A stretch of DNA of 6,518 bases from Bacteroidales bacterium (GTDB taxonomy: Bacteria; Bacteroidota; Bacteroidia; Bacteroidales; Dysgonomonadaceae). How positions within the stretch are numbered: the stretch's first letter is position 1; each line of letters starts with the position of its first letter. The position numbers and the translations under genes were made by a program. The stretch lies in contig JAAZMQ010000350.1 in assembly GCA_012798745.1 (NCBI GenBank), positions 1-6,518 on the forward strand, in the 5' to 3' direction. Shown here piece by piece: positions 1-6,518 of the stretch. The notes under the pieces are model-generated. The model worked only from the letters and a program-made list of their open reading frames with translations. It searched no databases and was not told where the DNA came from.

Positions 1-1
1 C

Positions 2-1123
2 GGCGACCGCGAGTTCGGCCATATCGTGAGCCGGATGCGCCGCAACCGCAAGGTGGTGGTCGGTCACTGGAAAGAGAAGAAGGTGCAGGAACGGATTGCC
101 GTGTGGATGCGCGTGGCTGCCGCTTGGGCGGATGCACAGGACATGTTGGTGGTGCGTTTCGGCGACAACATGAACAACGTGGCCGTGACCGACGGCGACA
201 AGGTGGAAGCCGAGATGCGGCTGGGATATCATGTGGATTACTATCCCATCGGCGACTTGGTTGCCTATCAGGACAGGGTGACCGGCGAGGACATCCGCCG
301 GATGGTGGACGAATACGAACAGGCCTACGAGTTGGCTCCCAACGTGAAGGAAGGGGGAAAAGACCGCGGACAGGTGATCGAAGCTGCTCGGATTGAGGTG
401 GCGTTGCGTCGTTTTCTGAAGGACAAGGGCGCGAAAGCCTTTACTACGAATTTCGACGAGCTGCACGGGTTGAATCAGTTGCCCGGCTTGGCTTGTCAGC
501 GGCTGATGGCCGAAGGGTACGGTTTCGGAGCCGAAGGCGACTGGAAGACGGCTGCCTTGTGCCGCACGATGGGATTCATGGGGCAGGGGCTGGAAGGCGG
601 AAGCTCGTTTTTGGAAGACTATACCTATCATTTCGACGGGGAGAAGAGCGCGATCCTGCAGGCGCACATGCTGGAAGTGTCGCCGGCCATAGCGGGCAGC
701 AAACCGCGGTTGGAGGTGCATCCGCTGGGCATCGGCGGTAAAGCCGATCCGGCACGGCTGGTATTTACGGCTCACGAAGGAAAAGGCGTTGCCGCTACCA
801 TTGTGGATATGGGCAACCGGTTCCGCATGATCGTGAACCACGTGGAGGTGATCAAACCCAAAAAGCTGCCCAAGTTGCCGGTGGCCTGTGCGCTGTGGAT
901 TCCGCAGCCTAACCTGGAGGTGGGCGCTGCTGCCTGGATTTTGGCCGGAGGAACGCACCATACGAGCTTCTCGTATGCGCTGACGCAGGAATTTATGGAG
1001 GACTATGCCGATATTGCCGGCATCGAACTGCTGACAATTGACGAGGATACGTCCATCGAAAACTTCAAGAAGGAGCTTCGTTACAACGAAGTGTATTATT
1101 TGTTGAACAAAGCATTGATGTAG
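2..1123 (+). CDS. araA: L-arabinose isomerase (AraA), 5'-truncated by the window edge
   Basis: Cytoplasmic enzyme that isomerises L-arabinose to L-ribulose, the first step of arabinose catabolism; it needs a divalent metal, usually Mn2+. The open frame is already running at base 2 (GDREFGHI...), so 373 C-terminal residues are visible. Compared from memory with the 500-residue E. coli AraA, about 128 N-terminal residues lie upstream. The GTG at 26 lies inside the conserved GHI(V/G)xRMR stretch and is not the true start. Family blocks seen in order are GDREFGHI, VVGHWKEK, VRFGDNMNNVAVTDGDKV, FTTNFDELHGLNQLPGLA, EGDWKTAAL, FLEDYTYHF, HMLEV, LGIGGKADPARL, LPKLPVA, AGGTHHTSFS and the terminal RYNEVYY. 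The metal/catalytic set E306, E333, H350 and H450 of E. coli appears kept: Glu at 533-535, Glu at 614-616, His in HMLEV, and His-His at 956-961. There is no frameshift. The stop is 4 nt before araB, so the two are almost certainly co-transcribed. Confidence 0.97.
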   Translation, partial: GDREFGHIVSRMRRNRKVVVGHWKEKKVQERIAVWMRVAAAWADAQDMLVVRFGDNMNNVAVTDGDKVEAEMRLGYHVDYYPIGDLVAYQDRVTGEDIRRMVDEYEQAYELAPNVKEGGKDRGQVIEAARIEVALRRFLKDKGAKAFTTNFDELHGLNQLPGLACQRLMAEGYGFGAEGDWKTAALCRTMGFMGQGLEGGSSFLEDYTYHFDGEKSAILQAHMLEVSPAIAGSKPRLEVHPLGIGGKADPARLVFTAHEGKGVAATIVDMGNRFRMIVNHVEVIKPKKLPKLPVACALWIPQPNLEVGAAAWILAGGTHHTSFSYALTQEFMEDYADIAGIELLTIDEDTSIENFKKELRYNEVYYLLNKALM

Positions 1124-1127
1124 CGAT

Positions 1128-2804
1128 ATGGCGGAAAAATATGTCATCGGCATGGATTACGGCACCGACTCGGCCCGTGCGATACTGGTAAATGCGCGCA
1201 CGGGTGAGGAAGTCGCCACTTCGGTAAAGTATTACCCCCGATGGGCGGAAGGCAAGTACTGTAATCCGGCCAAGAACCGATATCGTCAGCACCCACTCGA
1301 TTATATCGAGGTGCTGGAAGCGAGTGTGAAGGAATGCCTGGCGAAGTGTCCGGCAGAGGTAGCCGAAAATGTGATCGGTATTGCTTTCGACACCACAGGC
1401 AGTACGCCGGTGTTTACCGACGAAGAAGGTACTCCGTTGGCTTTGCTGCCGGAGTTTGCCGAGAATCCCAACGCCATGTTCGTGTTGTGGAAAGACCATA
1501 CGGCCGTGAAGGAAGCGGCCGAGATCAACGCGCTGGCCAAACGGTGGGAGATCGACTACACGGCTTATTGCGGCGGGGTGTATTCTTCGGAGTGGTACTG
1601 GTCGAAAGCGCTGCACATTTTGCGCGAAGACGAGCAGGTGCGCCGGGCGGCTTATTCGATCGTAGAACATTGCGAATGGATGCCGGCACTGCTCACGGGT
1701 GTGAAACGGGCGAAAGATATTGTGCGCAGCCGGTGTGCTTGCGGACATAAGGCGATGTGGAACGAGAAGTGGGGCGGACTGCCGAGCGAGGAGTTTTTGA
1801 CGGCGCTCGATCCGTTGTTGTCGGGTTTTCGCGACCGGTTGTTCACGGAGACCTTCACGGCCGACGTGCCGGTGGGGCATCTGACGGAAGAATGGGCGAA
1901 GCGGCTGGGGCTTACTACCGACGTGGTGGTGGCCGGCGGTGCTTTCGACTGCCACATGGGAGCGGTGGGAGCCAACATCGAACCGTATACGATGGTTCGG
2001 GTGATCGGTACTTCGACCTGCGACATTATGGTGGCTTCCTACGAAGAAATGGGCGATAAGCTTATCGCAGGTATCTGCGGTCAGGTGGACGGGTCGGTGA
2101 TCCCGGGAATGATCGGGCTGGAAGCCGGACAGTCGGCTTTCGGCGACGTGTATGCCTGGTTTAAACGGGTGCTGGAATTTCCGCTGCATCATATCGTGTC
2201 GGAGAGCACGCTCTTGGATGAAGAAACGAAGAAGAAGCTGATCAGGGAAACGGTCGACCGGATTATTCCCGCATTGACGGCGGAGGCCGTGAAGTTGACG
2301 GACAACGGCAGCACGATTGTGGCTACGGACTGGATGAACGGGCGACGCACGCCGTTTGCCAACCAGGAGCTGACGGGTGCGATCACGGGATTGACGCTGG
2401 GCAGCTTGGCACCGCAGATTTTCAAGGCATTGGTGGAGGCGACGGCTTTTGGTTCAAAAGCTATCGTGGAACAAATGCGCAAGGAAGGGGTGCGGATCGA
2501 CAACATCATCGGCATCGGAGGTATTCCGTTGAAGTCACCGTTTGTGATGCAGACGCTGTGTGACGTGCTGAACATGCCGATCAAGGTGTGCCGTACGGAA
2601 CAGGCGTGTGCATTGGGCGCAGCCATGTTTGCCGCTACGGCAGCAGGTTTTTACAAGCGGGTTGAGGATGCCCAGGCTGCGATGAACCCGGGATTCGACC
2701 GCGAATATGCGCCGGATGCCGTGAATGCGGTAAAATATGCCGAACTGTACAAACGGTACCTGGAAATCGGTAATTTTACCGAGAATATCCTTACAAAACA
2801 TTGA
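1128..2804 (+). CDS. araB: L-ribulokinase (AraB), FGGY-family carbohydrate kinase
   Basis: Cytoplasmic kinase that phosphorylates L-ribulose with ATP to L-ribulose 5-phosphate, the step after AraA. At 558 residues it is complete, close to E. coli AraB (566). Two actin-like FGGY domains are visible: an N-terminal half (about residues 4-285) and a C-terminal half (about 295-505). The phosphate-binding loop MDYGTDS is at residues 9-15, and IAFDTTGSTPVF (85-96) and LWKDHTA (120-126) are typical of AraB. The catalytic base is Asp274 in GGAFDCHMGAVGAN (270-283), the same number as in the E. coli enzyme. VIGTSTCDIM (292-301) and LEAGQSAFGDVYAWF (331-345) follow. The FGGY C-terminal signature lies around GIGGIPLKSPFVMQTLCDVL (462-481). 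The ATG at 1128 is chosen because it directly precedes the EKYVIGMDYGTDS start of the fold and lies 4 nt after the araA stop. No Shine-Dalgarno sequence is evident, which suggests coupling to araA translation. DCHMGAVGA and the LWKDHTA block favour ribulokinase over xylulokinase or glycerol kinase. Confidence 0.97.
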   Translation: MAEKYVIGMDYGTDSARAILVNARTGEEVATSVKYYPRWAEGKYCNPAKNRYRQHPLDYIEVLEASVKECLAKCPAEVAENVIGIAFDTTGSTPVFTDEEGTPLALLPEFAENPNAMFVLWKDHTAVKEAAEINALAKRWEIDYTAYCGGVYSSEWYWSKALHILREDEQVRRAAYSIVEHCEWMPALLTGVKRAKDIVRSRCACGHKAMWNEKWGGLPSEEFLTALDPLLSGFRDRLFTETFTADVPVGHLTEEWAKRLGLTTDVVVAGGAFDCHMGAVGANIEPYTMVRVIGTSTCDIMVASYEEMGDKLIAGICGQVDGSVIPGMIGLEAGQSAFGDVYAWFKRVLEFPLHHIVSESTLLDEETKKKLIRETVDRIIPALTAEAVKLTDNGSTIVATDWMNGRRTPFANQELTGAITGLTLGSLAPQIFKALVEATAFGSKAIVEQMRKEGVRIDNIIGIGGIPLKSPFVMQTLCDVLNMPIKVCRTEQACALGAAMFAATAAGFYKRVEDAQAAMNPGFDREYAPDAVNAVKYAELYKRYLEIGNFTENILTKH

Positions 2805-2843
2805 GTATTCATCGACTATTTATCCTCCCTTAAGAAAGGAATC

Positions 2844-2865
2844 AGTAAAATTCGTTTTTTTTACT
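2844..2865 (+). terminator. weak AT-rich hairpin overlapping a T8 run, possible terminator after araB
   Basis: Bases 2844-2850 (agtaaaa) are complementary to 2859-2865 (ttttact), giving a 7-bp stem around an 8-nt loop. The T-run 2855-2862 lies partly in the loop and partly in the 3' arm. It starts about 50 nt after the araB stop. The stem has only two G-C pairs and the T-run is inside the structure rather than after it, so this is not a canonical intrinsic terminator. A second, 4-bp element (cctt/aagg) sits at about 2828-2839. Read-through into the downstream gene is quite possible. Confidence 0.25.
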
Positions 2866-2883
2866 TCAGGGATATACGTCAAT

Positions 2884-2910
2884 GATTACAAAGATTACAA
2901 AGATTACAAA
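2884..2910 (+). repeat. three perfect tandem copies of a 9-bp unit, gattacaaa
   Basis: Exact copies occupy 2884-2892, 2893-2901 and 2902-2910. The array lies in the araB to GH146-type intergenic region and runs directly into a 7-bp array built from the same ttacaaa core, as if the 9-bp unit were the 7-mer with GA added. There is no flanking inverted repeat or gene that would make it part of an insertion sequence. From general memory, ttacaaa/attacgaa-type strings are common in Bacteroidota intergenic DNA; their role is not known to me. Confidence 0.9.
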
Positions 2911-2974
2911 GTACAATTTACAAAGTACAAAGTACAAAGTATAAAGTACGAATCATAGATTATAAATTACAAAA
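2905..2974 (+). repeat. ten in-phase 7-bp units of consensus tacaaag upstream of the GH146-type gene
   Basis: Reading from 2905 in steps of seven gives tacaaag, tacaatt, tacaaag, tacaaag, tacaaag, tataaag, tacgaat, catagat, tataaat, tacaaaa. Four units are identical. The others differ by one to four bases, and divergence is greatest towards the start codon. The strand is A-rich with very few G-C pairing options, so a transcript of it would be largely unstructured. It overlaps the last 9-bp repeat by six bases and ends 20 nt before the ATG at 2995. Its likely position is the 5' leader of the hydrolase mRNA, but no transcription start can be seen. Confidence 0.85.
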
Positions 2975-2987
2975 GAAAAGGAAAGGG
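2975..2987 (+). promoter_or_regulatory. purine-rich ribosome-binding stretch for the GH146-type gene
   Basis: The run gaaaaggaaaggg ends 7 nt before the ATG at 2995 and contains AGGA and GGAAAGGG, a partial match to the anti-Shine-Dalgarno sequence. It is the only start in this window with a recognisable purine-rich site; the araB and GH97 starts lack one. Together with the fivefold longer gap than elsewhere, this suggests the hydrolase gene is translated independently of araB. No Bacteroidota -7 element of the TAnnTTTG type was found in 2805-2994. Confidence 0.4.
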
Positions 2988-2994
2988 CAAACCA

Positions 2995-5340
2995 ATGAAG
3001 AACTTCGTTTCGTTAGTATGGATCGCATTATGCGTATTTCCGTTAACGGCACAAACCAGGCAACAGGTCGATTTATTTTCTCTTGATCAAGTTCGGTTAT
3101 TGGAGAGCCCTTTTCTTTCTGCTCAACAAACCGACTTGCGGTATTTGTTGACGTTGGAGCCGGATCGGCTGCTTTCGCCTTTTTTGCGGGAGGCCGGACT
3201 TCAGCCCAAGGCGCCGTCGTATCCCAACTGGGAAAATACGGGATTGGACGGTCACATCGGCGGGCATTACCTTTCGGCATTGTCGATGATGTATGCAGCG
3301 ACCGGAGATGCGGAAGTGAAACGGCGGCTGGATTATTTTCTCGATGAGCTGAAACGGTGTCAGGATCAGGTGGGTACGGGATTCATCGGGGGGACACCCG
3401 GGAGCTTGGCGTTGTGGGAAGAGATTAAACGAGGCGATATACGGGCGAGTTCGTTCGACCTGAACGGCAAATGGGTGCCGCTGTACAATATTCATAAGAC
3501 CTACAACGGTTTGCTGGATGCTTACACGCATGCAGGAAGTCGGCAGGCGTTGGAGATGTTGGTGAAATATACCGACTGGATGTTGGGCATTACGGCGGGG
3601 TTGAGCGACGAGCAGATGCAGGAGATGCTGAAGAGCGAACACGGCGGGCTGAACGAGGTGTTTGCTGCGGTGTACGAAATTACCGGCGACAAGAAATACC
3701 TGCAGCTGGCGCACCGCTTTTCGCACCAAAAAATACTGCGTCCGTTGATACAGGAAAAAGACAGCTTGACGGGTTTGCATGCCAATACGCAGATTCCTAA
3801 AGTGATCGGATATAAACGCATTGCCGACGACGAGCATAATGCGGAGTGGGATAGAGCTGCCCGTTTTTTCTGGAAAACGGTGACCGAAAACCGCTCGGTG
3901 TGCATCGGCGGGAACAGTGTGAGGGAGCATTTCAATCCGCTGGACGATTTCGGTGCGATGATCGAGGATGTGCAGGGTCCCGAAACGTGCAATACCTACA
4001 ACATGTTGCGACTGACGAAGATGCTGTATAAAAGTACGCCGCAGGTGCAGTTGATGGATTATTACGAGAAGGCGCTGTTTAACCATATCCTTTCGTCGGA
4101 AGAACCGGAGCGGGGCGGTTTTGTGTATTTCACGCCGATGCGTCCGGGACATTATCGCGTGTATTCGCAGCCGGAAACGAGTTTCTGGTGCTGTGTGGGA
4201 ACGGGGTTGGAGAATCATGCCAAATACGGCGAATTGATCTATGCGCACGACAAGGATGCGTTGTATGTGAATCTTTTTATACCGTCGCGCCTGACGTGGA
4301 AGGAAAAAGGGTTGGTGTTGGCGCAGCATACGCGTTTTCCGAACAATGGAACAATGAATTTTACCTTTGAGGAAGCGGAGAGCAAGAAGTTGGCATTGAA
4401 ACTGCGGATTCCTTCGTGGGTGAAGGAGCCCGAAAAAATTGAAGTATCCGTTAACGATGAATGGCTTGGCTACGGGGCCGTAACGGGCGAATACCTGACG
4501 CTGGAACGAAAGTGGAAGAAGGGTGACAACGTGGTGTTGCGTTTGCCTTTGCAGGTCAATTTGGTGCAGTTGCCCGACAAACGTCCGTACTATGCATTTC
4601 AATACGGTCCCATTGTGTTGGCTGCGCCCATGGGTACGGAGGATCTGAAAGGACTGTATGCCGACGACAGCCGAGGGGGGCATATTGCGCACGGGAAGTT
4701 GATTCCCCTGAGTGAAATCCCTGCCTTTATCGGTACGCCGGCCGAAATTGAAAGTTCGTTGCTCAGAACGAATGACGAGGGGTTGCGGTTTGTGTATACA
4801 GGGGAGACGTTCCCCGCACAGAAGAACATGGAGTTTATTCCGTTTTATGCGTTGCACAACCAACGTTATCTTATTTATTTTCCGCAGACCGAGCGCGAGC
4901 AGTACGATATGTTGCAGCAAGCAAATACTTTATACCAAAACCTATATGACGAGATAGAAAACCGAACACTCGATGTGATTTATCCCGGCGAACAGCAGTC
5001 GGAATCCGACCATTTCATTCGCTATGAAGATTCGGAAACGGGAGACATCAACAACCGGCATTTCAGAAAAGCAAAAGGGTGGTTTGGTTACCGCATGAAA
5101 ACAGAAGAGCCGGCTTCTTATCTTGCTATTGTACACCATAAAAGTGAGGCGAATCGGTCGCTTATCCTGGTCGATGACGAGGAGTTGAAGGGCGAACCGA
5201 AAGTGGAACCGATCGATGACGATTTTGTGCGGTTGACGTATGCTCTTCCCCCATTGAAGAGTGGGGAACATACGGTTGTTTTTAAACCTGCCGGAGGGGA
5301 GGTAACGTCGTCGGTTTTTGAAATACGCTTACTGAAATAA
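2995..5340 (+). CDS. secreted beta-L-arabinofuranosidase, DUF1680 family (GH146, GH127-related)
   Basis: Probable exported or periplasmic enzyme removing beta-L-arabinofuranose from plant glycans. Residues 1-20 are a type I signal peptide (MKN, hydrophobic core, cleavage near LTA-Q); Cys13 is not in a lipobox. The DUF1680 (alpha/alpha)6-barrel runs to about residue 420: GLDGHIGGHYLSALSMMYA (83-101), HGGLNEVFA (216-224), GGNSVREHF (305-313), GPETCNTYNMLRL (328-340) and FWCCVGTGLENH (397-408). In GH127 HypBA1 a zinc is held by an E-x-C pair and a Cys-Cys pair whose first Cys is the nucleophile; here these map to Glu330/Cys332 and Cys399/Cys400. Glu311 is the likely acid/base. A beta-sandwich region follows to about residue 630. 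The last about 120 residues (NRTLDVIYPGEQQSESDH onward) look like the DUF6805-type tail of Bacteroidota members. Length and tail favour GH146 over GH127, by inference. ATG 2995 fits the signal peptide and the purine-rich site at 2975-2987. A GH97 gene starts 10 nt downstream. Confidence 0.9.
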   Translation: MKNFVSLVWIALCVFPLTAQTRQQVDLFSLDQVRLLESPFLSAQQTDLRYLLTLEPDRLLSPFLREAGLQPKAPSYPNWENTGLDGHIGGHYLSALSMMYAATGDAEVKRRLDYFLDELKRCQDQVGTGFIGGTPGSLALWEEIKRGDIRASSFDLNGKWVPLYNIHKTYNGLLDAYTHAGSRQALEMLVKYTDWMLGITAGLSDEQMQEMLKSEHGGLNEVFAAVYEITGDKKYLQLAHRFSHQKILRPLIQEKDSLTGLHANTQIPKVIGYKRIADDEHNAEWDRAARFFWKTVTENRSVCIGGNSVREHFNPLDDFGAMIEDVQGPETCNTYNMLRLTKMLYKSTPQVQLMDYYEKALFNHILSSEEPERGGFVYFTPMRPGHYRVYSQPETSFWCCVGTGLENHAKYGELIYAHDKDALYVNLFIPSRLTWKEKGLVLAQHTRFPNNGTMNFTFEEAESKKLALKLRIPSWVKEPEKIEVSVNDEWLGYGAVTGEYLTLERKWKKGDNVVLRLPLQVNLVQLPDKRPYYAFQYGPIVLAAPMGTEDLKGLYADDSRGGHIAHGKLIPLSEIPAFIGTPAEIESSLLRTNDEGLRFVYTGETFPAQKNMEFIPFYALHNQRYLIYFPQTEREQYDMLQQANTLYQNLYDEIENRTLDVIYPGEQQSESDHFIRYEDSETGDINNRHFRKAKGWFGYRMKTEEPASYLAIVHHKSEANRSLILVDDEELKGEPKVEPIDDDFVRLTYALPPLKSGEHTVVFKPAGGEVTSSVFEIRLLK

Positions 5341-5350
5341 AAAATACGTG

Positions 5351-6518
5351 ATGATGAAAGGATTTTATGCGTTATTGTTCTGCTTTTTCTTTATGGAAGG
5401 TATGGTTGCACAAGAAGTGTGTAGTCCCGACGGAGCGCTGAAGGTAAAATTGACGCAGGAAGCGGGAGCGTCGGAGTATGAAGTGGAATATCGCGGCAAG
5501 ACCCTGCTGGAGCGTTCGCCGCTGGGACTGGAGACCTCAATTGGCGATTTTGCGACAAATCTGCGTTATGCCGGCAGCGCGACACGACAAGTGGACGAAA
5601 CGTATACGCTGCCTCACGGCAAGGTTAGCCGGGTGCATTATGTGGCTAACGAACTCACAGTTACGTATACCAACACCGGAAACGATTCGCTGGATGTGAT
5701 TTTTCGGGTGGCGGATAACGAGATTGCGCTTGCCTACCGCATTCGCTCGAAGGATAAGTGCCGCTGTACGATTTATCGCGAACGGACGGGATTTGATTTT
5801 CCCGCCGGTACGACCACCTTTATTACGCCGCAAGCCCCTGCGGGCAGCGGCTGGATGAAATCAAAACCGAGTTATGAAGAAGAATATACGGTGGAAGAAC
5901 CGGTGGGAACGCCTTCGCGTTATGGGCTGGGATACACTTTTCCGGCGTTGTTTCATGTGGGGAACGACGGTTGGGTGCTGATTTCGGAAACCGGTGTGAG
6001 CAGCAAGTATGCCGGCACGCGGTTGAGCGAGGGAACGGCAGAAGGGTTGTATACCGTTGAATTCCCGATGAAAGGTGAGAACGGCGGGATAGGCGACGCT
6101 ACCGTTACTGCTGCGTTACCGTTGCTCACTTCGTGGAAAACCCTGACAGTGGGCGAAACGCTGAAGCCGATCGTGGAGACTACCTCGGCATGTAACGGAG
6201 TGGAACCGCGGTATGAGCCTTCGCAGCCCTTTACGCCCGGACGCAGCACGTGGAGCTGGATCTTGTGGCAGGATGCGAGTTGCAATTACAAGGATCAGCA
6301 GACGTTTATCGATTTGGCGGAGGCGATGGGGTATGAGTATATCCTGATCGATGCGTTATGGGATAAACAGATCGGTTACGAGAACATGCCCTCGCTGATT
6401 GCCTATGCGCAGTCGAAGGGTGTCGATGTCATTTTGTGGTACAATTCCAATGGGGCTTGGAACGATGCGCCGCAGGGACCGAAACACAAAATGGATACGG
6501 CTCCCGCTCGACGGAAAG
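5351..6518 (+). CDS. secreted GH97 glycoside hydrolase, N-terminal 389 residues (3'-truncated by the window edge)
   Basis: The frame opens at ATG 5351 (a second ATG follows at 5354) and stays open to the last base. Residues 1-20 are a signal peptide (MMKGFYALLFCFFFMEGMVA, cleavage before QEV), so the enzyme is exported. Residues of about 22-275 form the GH97 N-terminal beta-sandwich, with SPDGALKV near the start, YRGKTLLERSPLGLE (47-61) and ISETGVSSKYAGTRL (211-225), whose Glu213 matches the region that supplies a calcium ligand in SusB. The catalytic barrel begins at FTPGRSTWSW (294-303), then YKDQQTFIDLAEAMGYEYIL (313-332) and GVDVILWYNSNGAWN (357-371). About 270 or more residues, including later catalytic positions, lie outside. 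WYNSNG stands where SusB-type inverting members have an HHETxG motif, which suggests the retaining, alpha-galactosidase-like branch (inference). It starts 10 nt after the GH146-type stop, with only an A-rich stretch before it, so co-transcription is likely. Confidence 0.92.
   Translation, partial: MMKGFYALLFCFFFMEGMVAQEVCSPDGALKVKLTQEAGASEYEVEYRGKTLLERSPLGLETSIGDFATNLRYAGSATRQVDETYTLPHGKVSRVHYVANELTVTYTNTGNDSLDVIFRVADNEIALAYRIRSKDKCRCTIYRERTGFDFPAGTTTFITPQAPAGSGWMKSKPSYEEEYTVEEPVGTPSRYGLGYTFPALFHVGNDGWVLISETGVSSKYAGTRLSEGTAEGLYTVEFPMKGENGGIGDATVTAALPLLTSWKTLTVGETLKPIVETTSACNGVEPRYEPSQPFTPGRSTWSWILWQDASCNYKDQQTFIDLAEAMGYEYILIDALWDKQIGYENMPSLIAYAQSKGVDVILWYNSNGAWNDAPQGPKHKMDTAPARRK

Noticed and set aside
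26..28. GTG as the start of araA
   Set aside because: The frame is open upstream to base 2 and encodes GDREFGHI, a conserved internal block of L-arabinose isomerase, so the gene is truncated by the window rather than starting here.
1065..2192. 375-codon open frame on the minus strand
   Set aside because: It lies antisense to araB and the end of araA, is rich in His and Arg, and has no family motifs. The opposite strand has unambiguous ribulokinase motifs.
2737..2958. 73-codon frame ending in repeated DYK and KYK residues
   Set aside because: It overlaps the araB 3' end out of frame. The resemblance to a FLAG-like tag comes only from translating the gattacaaa and tacaaag DNA repeats.
2884..2974. 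CRISPR array
   Set aside because: The units are 7-9 bp and directly adjacent with no spacers, and no cas gene is present.
2995..3054. lipoprotein signal on the DUF1680 protein
   Set aside because: Cys13 is preceded by Ile-Ala-Leu and not by a small residue at -1, and it lies inside the hydrophobic core, so a type I signal peptide fits better.
3097..4920. 607-codon open frame on the minus strand
   Set aside because: It is fully antisense to the DUF1680 gene. Its translation is rich in His, Arg and Gln with no recognisable domain, as expected for a shadow of a codon-biased gene.

Overview
The window reads as part of an L-arabinose / arabinose-glycan utilisation locus from a member of the Bacteroidota, most likely a Bacteroidales gut-type organism. 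The grounds are: protein sequences of the kind seen in Bacteroides and relatives; two secreted glycoside hydrolases from families that are abundant in this phylum (DUF1680/GH127-GH146 and GH97); little or no Shine-Dalgarno sequence at most starts; and an AT-rich intergenic region made of 'ttacaaa'-type short repeats. The genes are fairly GC-rich (about 55-68% in the stretches I counted by hand), so Bacteroides proper is less likely than a higher-GC relative. The genus cannot be settled from this sequence.

Layout: all four genes lie on the + strand. (1) Positions 2-1123 hold the C-terminal three quarters of araA, L-arabinose isomerase; its start lies upstream of the window. (2) After a 4-nt gap, 1128-2804 is a complete araB, L-ribulokinase. 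(3) Positions 2805-2994 are a 190-nt AT-rich intergenic region. It holds a weak hairpin overlapping a T8 run, a tandem repeat array (three 9-bp units followed by ten in-phase 7-bp units), and a purine-rich ribosome-binding stretch. (4) Positions 2995-5340 encode a complete, signal-peptide-bearing 781-residue DUF1680 enzyme, a probable beta-L-arabinofuranosidase best placed in GH146 (GH127-related). (5) After a 10-nt gap, 5351-6518 is the N-terminal 389 residues of a secreted GH97 glycosidase that runs off the window end.

How they fit together: the secreted enzymes would release L-arabinose (beta-L-Araf by the GH146-type enzyme; possibly an alpha-D-Gal or beta-L-Arap unit by the GH97) from plant cell-wall glycans. 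In the cytoplasm AraA isomerises L-arabinose to L-ribulose and AraB phosphorylates it to L-ribulose 5-phosphate. AraD (the 4-epimerase), a transporter, SusC/SusD proteins and a regulator are not in the window. From memory, a DUF1680/GH146 gene next to araBA also occurs in Bacteroides thetaiotaomicron (BT0349 region), so the layout is a variant of a known arrangement rather than an unknown system. The least explained element is the 7-bp-phased repeat leader in front of the GH146-type gene.
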